Assembly (NCBI RefSeq): GCF_000376565.1
Contig: NZ_BARG01000054.1
Span: 89,341-153,340 of the forward strand
Direction: 5' to 3'
DNA: 64,000 nucleotides
Source of the DNA: Streptomyces hokutonensis
Lineage (GTDB): Bacteria; Actinomycetota; Actinomycetes; Streptomycetales; Streptomycetaceae
This document shows, piece after piece, positions 36,125 through 44,428 of the stretch. The notes under the pieces were generated by a model. That model saw only the letters and a list, made by a program, of their open reading frames with translations, did no database searches and was not told the origin of the DNA. The translations under genes and the position numbers were made by a program. The stretch's first letter is position 1; every line of letters starts with the position of its first letter.

Positions 36125-36493
36125 GTGCAACTCGAAGCGCACGCCCCGTCCGTACCGCCTTCCGAAACGATCCCCCCGCCCGGCCTCACGGAGGACTCCA
36201 CCTTGACTCCGCTCACTGCGCTCACCGCGCTCGACGACGCCATCGAGAACCTCGGCGTGCCCGTCCCCTGCCGTTCCTACGACCCGGAGGTCTTCTTCGC
36301 CGAGTCGCCGGCCGATGTCGAGTACGCCAAGTCCCTCTGCCGCACCTGCCCGCTGATCGAGGCCTGCCTCGCGGGCGCCAAGGAGCGGCGTGAGCCCTGG
36401 GGCGTCTGGGGTGGCGAGCTCTTCGTCCAGGGTGTCGTCGTGGCCCGCAAGCGGCCGCGTGGCCGTCCGCGCAAGAACCCGGTCACGGCATGA
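36125..36493 (+). CDS. wblC: WhiB-family regulator WblC/WhiB7
   Basis: A 122-residue iron-sulfur transcription factor that works with the principal sigma factor to induce resistance genes under translation-inhibiting antibiotics. Cys49, Cys72, Cys75 and Cys81 hold the 4Fe-4S cluster; GVWGG (93-97) is the WhiB turn and RGRPRK (112-117) an AT-hook, which defines the WhiB7/WblC class. GTG at 36125 follows GAGGAAG at seven bases. Regulation is by its own AT-rich promoter and the upstream-ORF attenuator at 35633-36012. The next gene begins in its stop codon. Confidence 0.95.
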   Translation: MQLEAHAPSVPPSETIPPPGLTEDSTLTPLTALTALDDAIENLGVPVPCRSYDPEVFFAESPADVEYAKSLCRTCPLIEACLAGAKERREPWGVWGGELFVQGVVVARKRPRGRPRKNPVTA

Positions 36494-36819
36494 ACACCAC
36501 CCTCGGAACGATCGACCGCCCCCTCACGCACGACCCCAAGAAGCAGGCCCCGATGAAGCCGTCCACTCCCAGCGAGCCCGCGGGCTCCGCGATCCCAGAC
36601 TTCACCACTCCGGGTGCGACCGAGTCGCGCCAGAACAGGACCCGAGAGATGCAACTCATTCCAGAAGCACTCGCCCGTGCGCATATGCACGAGCGCCTGC
36701 AGGAGGCCGAGCGGGAACGGCAGGTCACGCGCCTGCTGGCCGCCCGCCGGATGCAGCGCAGGGCCGAGCGCGCGTCGATGCGCGCCCGCCGTGCGCTCGC
36801 CATGGCCGTCATGCAGTAA
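36490..36819 (+). CDS. Small basic protein coupled to wblC
   Basis: A 109-residue protein starting in the ATGA overlap with wblC. The first half is Pro/Thr/Ser-rich; the second (from about residue 55) is a helix of Arg/Glu/Ala/Met with many Arg (RRMQRRAERASMRARRAL), possibly nucleic acid- or partner-binding. No known domain. Because of the overlap it will be induced with wblC, so a link to the antibiotic response is plausible. An internal Met at about codon 22 could be an alternative start. A GC hairpin at 36875 follows. Confidence 0.7.
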   Translation: MNTTLGTIDRPLTHDPKKQAPMKPSTPSEPAGSAIPDFTTPGATESRQNRTREMQLIPEALARAHMHERLQEAERERQVTRLLAARRMQRRAERASMRARRALAMAVMQ

Positions 36820-36874
36820 CCGATCACACCTGAAGCGGTGGCCTCCCCAGCCCGGAGGCGAATGCTCCCCGCGG

Positions 36875-36901
36875 AGGCCGGTCCGTCCGAACGGACCGGC
36901 C
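36875..36901 (+). terminator. GC-rich hairpin after the wblC-linked gene
   Basis: GGCCGGTCCGT (36876-36886) pairs with ACGGACCGGCC (36891-36901) around CCGA, 11 perfect pairs. No T-run follows, so termination strength is uncertain. Confidence 0.55.
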
Positions 36902-36951
36902 CCCGCGGCGCGTTCTGTCCCGATACCCGGCCGCGGCGATATCGTCGCCGG

Positions 36952-37164
36952 GTGACGAGTCGTCCCGGAGGCAGCGACACCAGCGCCTCCACCGCGGAGC
37001 CCCAGCAGCCCCTCGTGTGCGCCCGCTGCGGCACCCGGTCCGAAAGCCCGCAACCCACCTGGACCTGCTCGGTGGAGAACGGAACCCGGCACTACTACTG
37101 CGACGCCTGCGCCAGGGAGAACCTCAGGGCGATCGAGGGGCGACTGGACTCCGAGTGGTGGTAG
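36952..37164 (+). CDS. Small zinc-ribbon-like protein
   Basis: A 70-residue protein with two Cys pairs, CARC and CDAC, about 30 residues apart, with Trp/Tyr around them, the look of a small zinc ribbon. No ribosome site is visible before the GTG at 36952, so it may be leaderless; codons before that point are not coding-like. It is convergent with the ABC1 kinase gene, with only 31 bases between stops. Function unknown. Confidence 0.6.
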   Translation: MTSRPGGSDTSASTAEPQQPLVCARCGTRSESPQPTWTCSVENGTRHYYCDACARENLRAIEGRLDSEWW

Positions 37165-37195
37165 GCCGTCCTCGCGCCCGTCCTCGCGGCGGGGC

Positions 37196-38584
37196 TCAGG
37201 CCTCCGCCGCCGGTTCCTCCTCGTCCGCGAACTCCTCGTACTCGTCCGGCTCCTCCGGCACGAACCCCGGCAGCCACTCCTCCAGCTCCTCGCGCAGCCG
37301 CACCGTCGCACCCAGCTGACACAGAACGCCGATTGTGCTCAATGTCACTCGATGTATCAGGAGGTACGCCGGGGGCAGATTGAGCTGCTTGCCCAACTGG
37401 TGGGCGGGAGAACGGGGATCGGCGATCCGGGCGGCCTGACTGCGCATCCAGCCGCGGGTGAAGGTGAACTCGTCGACCTGGGCCGGCTCGATGATCGGCA
37501 CCAGGTAGTCGAGGACGGCGTCCGGGTCCAGCTCTATCGACTCCTTGACGAAGCCCTCCGAACACAGCAGTTCGTAGACCGCCTCGGCGTCGCCGTCGAG
37601 CGTCATGCGCAGGGAATCGCCGATCGGCGTCGGCAGGCCGCCGGGCAGCCGGTCGACCGTGCCGAAGTCCAGGACCCCAAGGCGCCAGTCGCCCTTGCCG
37701 TCCGGGTCGGCGGGCAGCAGACGGAAGTTGCCCGGATGCGGGTCCGCGTGGAGCAGACCCGTACGGGCCGGACCGGAGAAGAGGAATCGGGCCAGGAGCT
37801 GGCCCGCCCGGTCGCGCTGCTCCTGGGTGCCGTCGGCGATCACCTCCGACATCGGAATCCCGTCGATCCACTCCGTGACCAGGACCTGGTCGCACTGGTG
37901 GACCACGGCGGGCACCACGACATCCGGGTCGCCCTCGAACTCCTCCGCGTGCACCTGCTGGGCCTGTGCCTCCAGGCCGTAGTCCAGTTCCTCGGAGACC
38001 CGGTCGCGGAGTTCGGCGATGAGGGGCTTGATGTCCATCCCGGGGATGAGCGGGCCCAAGAGGCGGGCGAACCGGCTCAGTTGGTTCAGGTCGGAGAGCA
38101 GGGCCTCGCCGGCGCCCGGGTACTGCACCTTGACCGCGACCTCGCGGCCGTCGTGCCACACCGCCCGGTGCACCTGGCCGATCGACGCCGCGGCCGACGG
38201 CTTGTCCTCGAACTCCTCGAACAACTCGCGCCAGTCCTCGCCGAGCCGCTCCGCCAGCACACCGTGCACGGTGCGCGTCGGCATCGGCGGCGCCGCCTCC
38301 TGGAGCTTGGTCAGCGCGGCACGGTAGGGACCGGCGACCTCCTCGGGCAGCGCCGACTCGAAGACGGACAGCGCCTGCCCGAACTTCATCGCCCCGCCCT
38401 TGAGCTCGCCGAGCACCTTGAACAGCTGCTCCGCCGTGCGCTGTTGCAGCTCGCGGCCGACGATCTCCGCGGACTCGCCCACGATCCGTTTCCCGAGCCC
38501 CCACGTGGCTCTCCCGGCGAAGCCGAGCGGGAGCGCGGCGAGCTTGGCGGTACGGGTGACCGCCTTGCGGGGAAGATCAGACAT
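37196..38584 (-). CDS. ABC1/UbiB-family atypical kinase
   Basis: A 462-residue ABC1 (AarF/UbiB) kinase-like protein. The family-specific KFGQ loop is at 67-70, the Ala-rich loop AAASIGQVHR before the ATP lysine Lys152 (VAVKVQYP), the catalytic loop HADPHPGN at 279-286 and the metal DFG at 306-308. Such proteins show ATPase activity and work in lipid or quinone metabolism. The acidic C-terminus is EEEPAAEA. The ATG at 38584 follows GGAGGG and overlaps the end of the E1-like gene by eight bases, so the two are translationally coupled. Its neighbourhood with WhiB7 is kept in mycobacteria (Rv3197). Confidence 0.9.
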   Translation of the reverse strand: MSDLPRKAVTRTAKLAALPLGFAGRATWGLGKRIVGESAEIVGRELQQRTAEQLFKVLGELKGGAMKFGQALSVFESALPEEVAGPYRAALTKLQEAAPPMPTRTVHGVLAERLGEDWRELFEEFEDKPSAAASIGQVHRAVWHDGREVAVKVQYPGAGEALLSDLNQLSRFARLLGPLIPGMDIKPLIAELRDRVSEELDYGLEAQAQQVHAEEFEGDPDVVVPAVVHQCDQVLVTEWIDGIPMSEVIADGTQEQRDRAGQLLARFLFSGPARTGLLHADPHPGNFRLLPADPDGKGDWRLGVLDFGTVDRLPGGLPTPIGDSLRMTLDGDAEAVYELLCSEGFVKESIELDPDAVLDYLVPIIEPAQVDEFTFTRGWMRSQAARIADPRSPAHQLGKQLNLPPAYLLIHRVTLSTIGVLCQLGATVRLREELEEWLPGFVPEEPDEYEEFADEEEPAAEA

Positions 38585-39803
38585 GCGCCCTCCAAGTCCC
38601 AGCCGGCCGGGCCGAGTCCGCCTTACGGCGCACGTCCCTCGACGGCCGGTCCTCTGCCATTGTCGCGTGTCGATCCTCGTCCGTAGAGGTGTGTCCCTCC
38701 TTACCTTTCTCCGCCTCCCTTTCCGCGGCTCCGCAGGGGCAGGCGGAATGCGCCCAGACCGGTCGCGCGTGCCAGTGCAGACCGGGCAGCGAGACCTCCC
38801 ACCGCGCGCCCGCGCTCGACGGCGACAGCCCGTCGAGGAAGGCGAGCGTGTGCGCGGCAGCCAGCCCGGCGACGGTCGTGGCCAGCGCCAGATCGCAGGG
38901 CCGCACCCGGGGCTGCCTGCCGGAACGCCACTGCGCCACCAGCCGGGGCCAGGTCGGGTCCCGGTCGGTGCGGGCGTGGTGCAGACAGCCCGCGCACGCC
39001 GACTCGCCGGGCAGCACCAGCGGGCCCACCGTCCCCGTGCCCTCCACGACACCGGCGTACAGATGAGGGGTCCCCGAGGCGATCAGATCGGCGGCGGCGG
39101 ACGGGTCCGGCGCGTGCACGGCGACATCGTCGCGCGGGGCGAGGACCACCAGGGAGAAACCGGGTTCGCCCTCCTCCCGCGCGGTCCCCGAGGTCCGGCG
39201 CGGCGACCGGTCCGGGGCCGCCCGGCGCACCGCCCGCCGCGCCGACTCGTCCCGGCGCTCGCCGACGGCCTCGGCGGGCAGCCCGCCCGGAGCGACGTCC
39301 CAGGGCTCGGTGTCACCGCCGTCACGCACGTCGATCTCGCCGACCCCCGCACCCGACAGCAGTGAGGCCAGCACCGCGCCCACCCGGCCCGCGCCCCTCA
39401 CCTGCACGCGCAGTCCGCGACGCGCCGACAGCCGGGCCATCGCCGCGCCCGGCTCGCCGGTCGTCAGGGAGAGCGAGGCGAGGTCCGGGCGCAGCCGGTC
39501 CAGGACGTCCTTCTTCGCGCGGAGCGCGTCGGCCGCGGGACCGCCGCCTTTCGCGTCGTCGAGCAGTCCCGCGTGCGTGAGCTCCTTCACCAGCTGGTCG
39601 ACATGGCCCTCGGGCAGATCCATCCGCCGGCCCTCCTCGCGCAGGAGCGGCAGTCCGCGCGTGCCGTTGAGCAGGTCCAGGAAACTGCCCGTCGCCGTGT
39701 CCATCGGGCCGAGCGTCATCGCGTGCGCCGGTGTCATCCCGAACTGCACGGTGTTGAGATCACGCCAGCCGCGCCGCAGCGCGGGCTTCACCATCGGATG
39801 CAT
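38577..39803 (-). CDS. E1-like ThiF-type / cyclodehydratase-like protein
   Basis: A 408-residue protein. Residues 1-80 (MVKPALRRGW to THAGLL) look like the winged-helix part that opens RiPP cyclodehydratase/E1-like partners. A Rossmann core follows with GAGRVG (137-142), then DTEPWDVAPGG in place of the Asn-x-x-Arg of active E1 enzymes. Two Cys pairs, C270/C273 and C355-x-C357, probably bind zinc. Active adenylation is doubtful. The start at 39803 is the more upstream of two close ATGs and has a weak ribosome site; a longer form is possible. It overlaps the ABC1 kinase gene and is divergent from the YgjP-like peptidase. Confidence 0.7.
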   Translation of the reverse strand: MHPMVKPALRRGWRDLNTVQFGMTPAHAMTLGPMDTATGSFLDLLNGTRGLPLLREEGRRMDLPEGHVDQLVKELTHAGLLDDAKGGGPAADALRAKKDVLDRLRPDLASLSLTTGEPGAAMARLSARRGLRVQVRGAGRVGAVLASLLSGAGVGEIDVRDGGDTEPWDVAPGGLPAEAVGERRDESARRAVRRAAPDRSPRRTSGTAREEGEPGFSLVVLAPRDDVAVHAPDPSAAADLIASGTPHLYAGVVEGTGTVGPLVLPGESACAGCLHHARTDRDPTWPRLVAQWRSGRQPRVRPCDLALATTVAGLAAAHTLAFLDGLSPSSAGARWEVSLPGLHWHARPVWAHSACPCGAAEREAEKGKEGHTSTDEDRHATMAEDRPSRDVRRKADSARPAGTWRAHV

Positions 39804-40022
39804 GACAGGCCCCCGTAGCCGTAGGAAGTACGTCCCGTGTGCCGGTGGAGTCGGTCGGTGCTCCGCCGGTGGTGCCAGAGTGCCCGGCCGGGCCGGAGGA
39901 CGCCGAAAGTTGTCCACAGGCAGTGGGGATTCGTCGTACGAATCAAACGCTTGGTGGGGGATCGACACCGAAACCGTCCCGGAGTCGGGACTTCCCGCGT
40001 GTGCAGAGGGTAACGTCATGGC

Positions 40023-40619
40023 GTGCCCGCCGACCCACTGCACAGCGCCGGAAAACCACAGCGCAGTACGACGAGCCAGCCGCCAAGCGGCTCGGGGGCG
40101 AGCGCGATCGAGGTTCGCAGGAGTGCGCGTCGGCGCAGAACGGTCTCCGCGTACCGCGAGGGCGATCGCACCGTCGTGCTGATCCCCGCCCGCATGTCCG
40201 AGGCGGAGGAGAAGCGCTGGGTCACCGTCATGCTCGACAAGCTGGCAGCCCAGGAAAGCAAACGCGTGCTCGGTGACACGGAGCTGGCCGAGCGCGCGGA
40301 GCGCCTGTCGGCCCAGTACTTCGACGGCCGCGCCCGGCCCACCTCGGTGCGCTGGGTCACCAACCAGAACACGCGCTGGGGATCCTGCACGCCCTCCGAG
40401 GGCAGCATCCGGCTCTCCCACCGGCTGCAGGGCATGCCCGAGTACGTCGTCGACTACGTGCTGCTGCACGAACTCGCGCATCTCCTGGTGCCCGGGCACG
40501 GACCGCGTTTCTGGCGGCTCCTGGAGGCGTATCCGCGCACCGAGCGGGCCAAGGGGTACCTCGAAGGTGTGGTCGCGGCCGAGCGGCTGCCCAATCCACC
40601 GGGCGCCCGCGAGGAGTGA
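40023..40619 (+). CDS. YgjP-type metallopeptidase (M48-like)
   Basis: A 198-residue protein with HELAH (149-153) and a third ligand His159 in PGHGPRFW, the YgjP/WLM-type gluzincin pattern. Before it, TNQNTRWGSC (113-122) is the conserved segment of this family. The N-terminal 45 residues are basic and low in conservation, and there is no signal peptide. GTG at 40023 follows GAGGG at eleven bases. It is divergent from the E1-like gene, with 219 bases between. Substrates of this family are unknown. Confidence 0.85.
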   Translation: MPADPLHSAGKPQRSTTSQPPSGSGASAIEVRRSARRRRTVSAYREGDRTVVLIPARMSEAEEKRWVTVMLDKLAAQESKRVLGDTELAERAERLSAQYFDGRARPTSVRWVTNQNTRWGSCTPSEGSIRLSHRLQGMPEYVVDYVLLHELAHLLVPGHGPRFWRLLEAYPRTERAKGYLEGVVAAERLPNPPGAREE

Positions 40620-40733
40620 CCGTCCCCTGTGGGGGATTGTGTACCGGGTCTGTACCGACTTACTCCGGTGTCGGAGATTGCCGTTAGCCTGACGCGACGC
40701 ACATCGCATCGGGATGGGGGACGGTCGTTACGC

Positions 40734-42386
40734 ATGGCCAGGGAATTCCAACGCGGCCACAAGGCCAAGATCAGTGACCTCACCGCGGGCACCGATCTGT
40801 ACGTAGGCGTACAGATCACCGGCCCCGGGCTGACGTTCGACATCAGCTGCTTCGGTCTCGACGCCGAGGAGCGGCTCTCGGACGACCGGTACTTCGTGTT
40901 CTTCAACCAGCCGAAGTCCCCCGAGGAGTCCATCCAGCTCCTGGGCGCCCAGGCGGGCGACGCCGAGTCCTTCCGGGTCACGCTCGACAAGATCCCGCCG
41001 CAGATCCACAAGCTGGCGTTCACGGCCACGATCGACGGCGCCGGACAGATGTCTCAGATCGCCCCCGGGTACGTCCGGATCGTTGCGGGCGGCGAGGAAG
41101 TGGCCCGCTACTCGTTCAACGGCTCGGAGTTCACCACCGAGCGGGCCGTGATGCTGGGCGACTTCTACCTGAAGGACGTCTGGCGGTTCGCCGCCGTCGG
41201 CCAGGGCTTCGACGGCGGCCTCGAAGCGCTGCTGAAGAACTTCGGCGGCGAGGTCATGGAGGAGGAGGCCCCCGCCGCGCCGCAGGCGCAGCCGCAGTCC
41301 GGCGCTGCCCCGGGCTTCGCGCCGCCCGCGTTCGGCGCCCCGTCCGCCCCGGCATCCGCCCCTGCCCCCGCACAGGGCTTCGCGCCCCCGCCGGGAGCCA
41401 CACCGCCCCCGGCCCCGGCGCCCGCACCCTCCGTGCACGCCGCGCCGACGATCATCGCCCCGATGACCCCGCCCGGCCCCGGCACCGTGCCACCCCCGGG
41501 CCCCGTCCCCGCGCCCTACGGCCAGCCGCCGCAGCCGTACGGGCAGCAGGCCCCCGGCCAGACCGCGCCGCTGCCTCCCGGGTACGGCCAGCCCCCGGCC
41601 CCTCCCGGCTACGGGCAGCCCACCCCGCCTCCGGGCTACGGCCAGCAGCCGCCCGCCCCTCCGGGATACGGGCAGGTTCCGGCCCAGCCGGCCGGCTACG
41701 GAGTGCCCTCCGGCGCTCCCCTGGGCGCCGGTGTGTCGGCCGCGCTGCAGAAGTTCAAGGAGACGCCCACCGGGCAGCGCTGGACGCAGCAGAACAAGAA
41801 GCTGATCCGCGTCGACCTCGGTATCGGCGGCCAGCCCGTACTGGCCCGCCAGGGCAGCATGGTGCTCTACCAGGGCAAGGTCGACTTCGGCTACAAGGGC
41901 GCCGGGTTCGCCGGCCGGCTCGTGGGCAACGCGACCGGCCAGGAGATGCAGCTGATGCGCTGCACCGGCCAGGGCCAGGTGTTCCTCGCCGAGAACTCCA
42001 CCAACCTGCACCCCGTCGAGCTCCAGGGGGACGCGATCTGCGTCTCCGCGGAGAACGTCCTCGCCTTCGACGAGAGCCTCCAGTACGAAGTCAGACGCAT
42101 CGAGGGACACGGCATCCCCGGAGGCGCGCTGTTCACGATGCAGTTCCAGGGGACGGGCACCATCGTCGTGAAGACCCACGGCGAGCCCGTCGTCCTGCCG
42201 GTCACGCCGACCACGTTCGCCGACTGCAACGCGGTCGTCGCCTGGTCCGCCGCCGCCCAGGTGATCGTCTCCAGCCAGGTCCGGATGCGCCGCAACGCGT
42301 ACCCCGGAGACACCGGCGAGAGCGTCAACCTCCAGTTCCGGGCCGCCCCCGGCAATTTCGTCGTCGTCCAGCCGTACGAGGTCTGA
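40734..42386 (+). CDS. TerD-AIM24 fusion protein
   Basis: A 550-residue protein with three parts: an N-terminal TerD domain (about 1-185, with GVQITGPGLTFDISCFGLD and RYFVFFNQPKSPE), a Pro/Gly/Ala/Gln linker with PPGYGQ units (about 195-360), and an AIM24 domain (about 365-550). TerD domains bind calcium in tellurite/stress systems; AIM24 is a beta-rich fold of unclear role. ATG at 40734 starts the conserved MAREFQRGHKAKISDL. Eleven bases separate it from the next AIM24 gene. The linker is of the kind that mediates protein scaffolding. Confidence 0.85.
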   Translation: MAREFQRGHKAKISDLTAGTDLYVGVQITGPGLTFDISCFGLDAEERLSDDRYFVFFNQPKSPEESIQLLGAQAGDAESFRVTLDKIPPQIHKLAFTATIDGAGQMSQIAPGYVRIVAGGEEVARYSFNGSEFTTERAVMLGDFYLKDVWRFAAVGQGFDGGLEALLKNFGGEVMEEEAPAAPQAQPQSGAAPGFAPPAFGAPSAPASAPAPAQGFAPPPGATPPPAPAPAPSVHAAPTIIAPMTPPGPGTVPPPGPVPAPYGQPPQPYGQQAPGQTAPLPPGYGQPPAPPGYGQPTPPPGYGQQPPAPPGYGQVPAQPAGYGVPSGAPLGAGVSAALQKFKETPTGQRWTQQNKKLIRVDLGIGGQPVLARQGSMVLYQGKVDFGYKGAGFAGRLVGNATGQEMQLMRCTGQGQVFLAENSTNLHPVELQGDAICVSAENVLAFDESLQYEVRRIEGHGIPGGALFTMQFQGTGTIVVKTHGEPVVLPVTPTTFADCNAVVAWSAAAQVIVSSQVRMRRNAYPGDTGESVNLQFRAAPGNFVVVQPYEV

Positions 42387-42397
42387 GGGAGCCCGTC

Positions 42398-43078
42398 ATG
42401 AACCAGCCGCTCGCGGGCTACGCCCCCGCACCCGTCACCGCCCGTATGGAGAACCACGGCAACAACATGCTGAAGGTCGCCATGCAGACCGGAAGCGACC
42501 TCTTCGCGCGCGTGGGCTCGATGATCGCCTATGAGGGCTTCATCCAGTACGAGCCCAACCCGCCGGCCGTGCGCCAGATCGCGCGCGACTGGATGACCGG
42601 CGAGGGCGCGCCCCTGATGAAGTGCTCCGGGGACGGACTGCTCTACCTCGCCGACTACGGCGCCGACGTCGTCGTGATCAACCTCAACGGCGACGGGATC
42701 TCCGTCAACGCCACCAACCTGCTCGCCTTCGACACGTCCCTCACCTGGGGTGTCGAGCGCGTCAAGGGGCTCGCCAAGTTCGCCGGGCAGGGCCTGTGGA
42801 ACACCAAGATCAGCGGTCAGGGCTGGGTCGCGCTGACCTCCCGCGGCAAGCCGATCGTCGTGGACTGCGGCGGCGGCGATGACGAGACGTACGTCGATCC
42901 GGACGCGCTCGTCGCCTGGTCCCCGAACCTCAAGGTGAAGGGCAAGCGCAGCTTCAAGGCGCAGTCGCTGATCGGCCGCGGCAGCGGCGAGGCGTACCAG
43001 ATGGCCTTCTCCGGGACGGGCATCGTCGTCGTCCAGCCCAGCGAGGACAGCACCGACCGTCTCCGGTTCCGGGGCTGA
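42398..43078 (+). CDS. AIM24 family protein
   Basis: A 226-residue protein that is essentially one AIM24 domain (VGSMIAYEGFIQY, then MKCSGDGLLYLAD and AFSGTGIVVVQPSE). No signal peptide or helix. Start has GGGAG seven bases upstream, eleven bases after the preceding gene. It is a paralogue of the C-terminal part of that gene and of the gene that follows, so a hetero-oligomer is likely. Confidence 0.88.
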   Translation: MNQPLAGYAPAPVTARMENHGNNMLKVAMQTGSDLFARVGSMIAYEGFIQYEPNPPAVRQIARDWMTGEGAPLMKCSGDGLLYLADYGADVVVINLNGDGISVNATNLLAFDTSLTWGVERVKGLAKFAGQGLWNTKISGQGWVALTSRGKPIVVDCGGGDDETYVDPDALVAWSPNLKVKGKRSFKAQSLIGRGSGEAYQMAFSGTGIVVVQPSEDSTDRLRFRG

Positions 43079-43095
43079 GGGGGGAACACGACACC

Positions 43096-43851
43096 ATGCA
43101 GAGCCCGCTTTTCGCGTTCAACGACTCGCAGTCCCAGGACCGCTACAGCCTCCAGAACAAGCAGATGCTGCGCATCGTCCTGGAGGGCCACGACGACATC
43201 CTCGCCCGCAAGGGCACGATGGTCGCCTACCAGGGGCTCGTCGAGTTCGACGCCGAGTACCAGAACACCCAGCAGGCCTACGCCCGTGCGGCCACCGGCG
43301 AGGGCCTCAGTCTGATGCGCTGCCACGGGCAGGGCACGGTCTTCCTCGCCAACCTCGCCCAGCACATCCACGTAGTGGATGTGGAGCAGGACGGCCTCAC
43401 CGTCGACAGCAGCTACGTCCTCGCGATGGACTCCTCGCTGCACCACGAGGTCATCGCCGTGGACAGCCAGTACGGCATCTCCGGCTCCGGGAAGTACCAG
43501 CTCAACATCACCGGCCGCGGCAAGGTCGCCCTGATGACCTCGGGCGCGCCCCTGATGATGCAGGTCACGCCCGACAAGTACGTCAACTGCGATGCCGACG
43601 CGATCGTCGCCTGGTCCACCGGCCTGCGCGTCCAGATGCAGGCCCAGACGCACTCCTCCGGCGTGTGGCGGCGCCGCGGCAACACCGGCGAGGGCTGGGA
43701 GCTGAGCTTCATGGGCAGCGGCTACGCGCTCGTCCAGCCCAGCGAACTCCTGCCGCCGCAGAACGCAGGCATCGGCCAGGGCCTCGCCGCGCAGTACGGC
43801 ATGGGCCAGCACGGCGCCCACGCGCAGAACCAGGGCAACGCCTGGAGCTGA
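43096..43851 (+). CDS. AIM24 family protein, second
   Basis: A 251-residue AIM24 protein, third of the tandem. Matches include KGTMVAYQGLVEF, MRCHGQGTVFLAN and SFMGSGYALVQPSE, parallel to the other two. The C-terminus after about residue 225 is a Gly/Gln/His-rich tail. It begins 17 bases after its neighbour with GGGGGG as ribosome site and ends at a strong terminator. Role not known; expression as one operon is clear from spacing. Confidence 0.88.
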   Translation: MQSPLFAFNDSQSQDRYSLQNKQMLRIVLEGHDDILARKGTMVAYQGLVEFDAEYQNTQQAYARAATGEGLSLMRCHGQGTVFLANLAQHIHVVDVEQDGLTVDSSYVLAMDSSLHHEVIAVDSQYGISGSGKYQLNITGRGKVALMTSGAPLMMQVTPDKYVNCDADAIVAWSTGLRVQMQAQTHSSGVWRRRGNTGEGWELSFMGSGYALVQPSELLPPQNAGIGQGLAAQYGMGQHGAHAQNQGNAWS

Positions 43852-43868
43852 GCGTCCAGGAGTCGAAT

Positions 43869-43902
43869 GTAAGGGGCGCCCGCCGATGCGGGCGCCCCTT
43901 AC
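43869..43902. terminator. Bidirectional terminator AIM24/Nudix
   Basis: A perfect 15-bp stem, GTAAGGGGCGCCCGC (43869-43883) with its complement (43888-43902), around CGAT. It starts 17 bases after the AIM24 stop and ends four bases before the Nudix stop of the opposite strand. Confidence 0.9.
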
Positions 43903-43906
43903 ACGT

Positions 43907-44428
43907 TCAGAGCCTGGCGCGCGCCGCCTCCAGCAGCCGCACCACCGACTCGTCCGCTACGGCCGCCACCTCGTCGTAGGCGAACCAGCGCAGGTCGAGC
44001 GACTCGTCGCTGATCTCCTGCACGGCACCGGGCGGCGCCACGACCGCGTACTGGACGTCGTAGTGGAAGTGGCACGGTGCCGGGATGGGATGGAGGTCGA
44101 GGCGGGCAGGACCGCCCGGCAGCAGGGTGAGTCCGGTGATGCCGGACTCCTCCGTGGCCTCGCGCAGGGCCGCCGCCTCCAGGGAGGTGTCCTCGGGCTC
44201 GCAGTGGCCGCCCATCTGGAGCCACATCCGCAGCTTCTTGTGGAGCGTGAGCAGCACTCGCCCCTGCTCCGGGTCGACGACCAGGGCACTCGCTGTGATG
44301 TGCCCGTCCCCGCAGGACTTCCACATGCCGTCCGGGTGAGCGGCCAGGTGGTCCAGGTAGGCCTGGCGCAGCTCCGTCTGGTCCTCGTAGCTCTTCAGTA
44401 CGAGGACCGCGTCGTCGTGCAGGCTCAC
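43907..44428 (-). CDS. Nudix hydrolase
   Basis: A 173-residue Nudix protein. The box is GGHCEPEDTSLEAA then LREATEESGI, the form typical of small nucleotide-like Nudix enzymes; the residue count between the first acidic position and REATEE is one above the canonical pattern. The GTG start overlaps the stop of the DUF2342 gene (GTGA), so it is cotranscribed and coupled. Substrate unknown; a nucleoside diphosphate derivative is likely by family. Confidence 0.85.
   Translation of the reverse strand: MSLHDDAVLVLKSYEDQTELRQAYLDHLAAHPDGMWKSCGDGHITASALVVDPEQGRVLLTLHKKLRMWLQMGGHCEPEDTSLEAAALREATEESGITGLTLLPGGPARLDLHPIPAPCHFHYDVQYAVVAPPGAVQEISDESLDLRWFAYDEVAAVADESVVRLLEAARARL

Noticed and set aside
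40734..43851. Calling the AIM24/TerD cluster a tellurite resistance operon
   Set aside because: No TerB, TerC or TerZ-type gene accompanies it; one TerD domain alone does not support that label.
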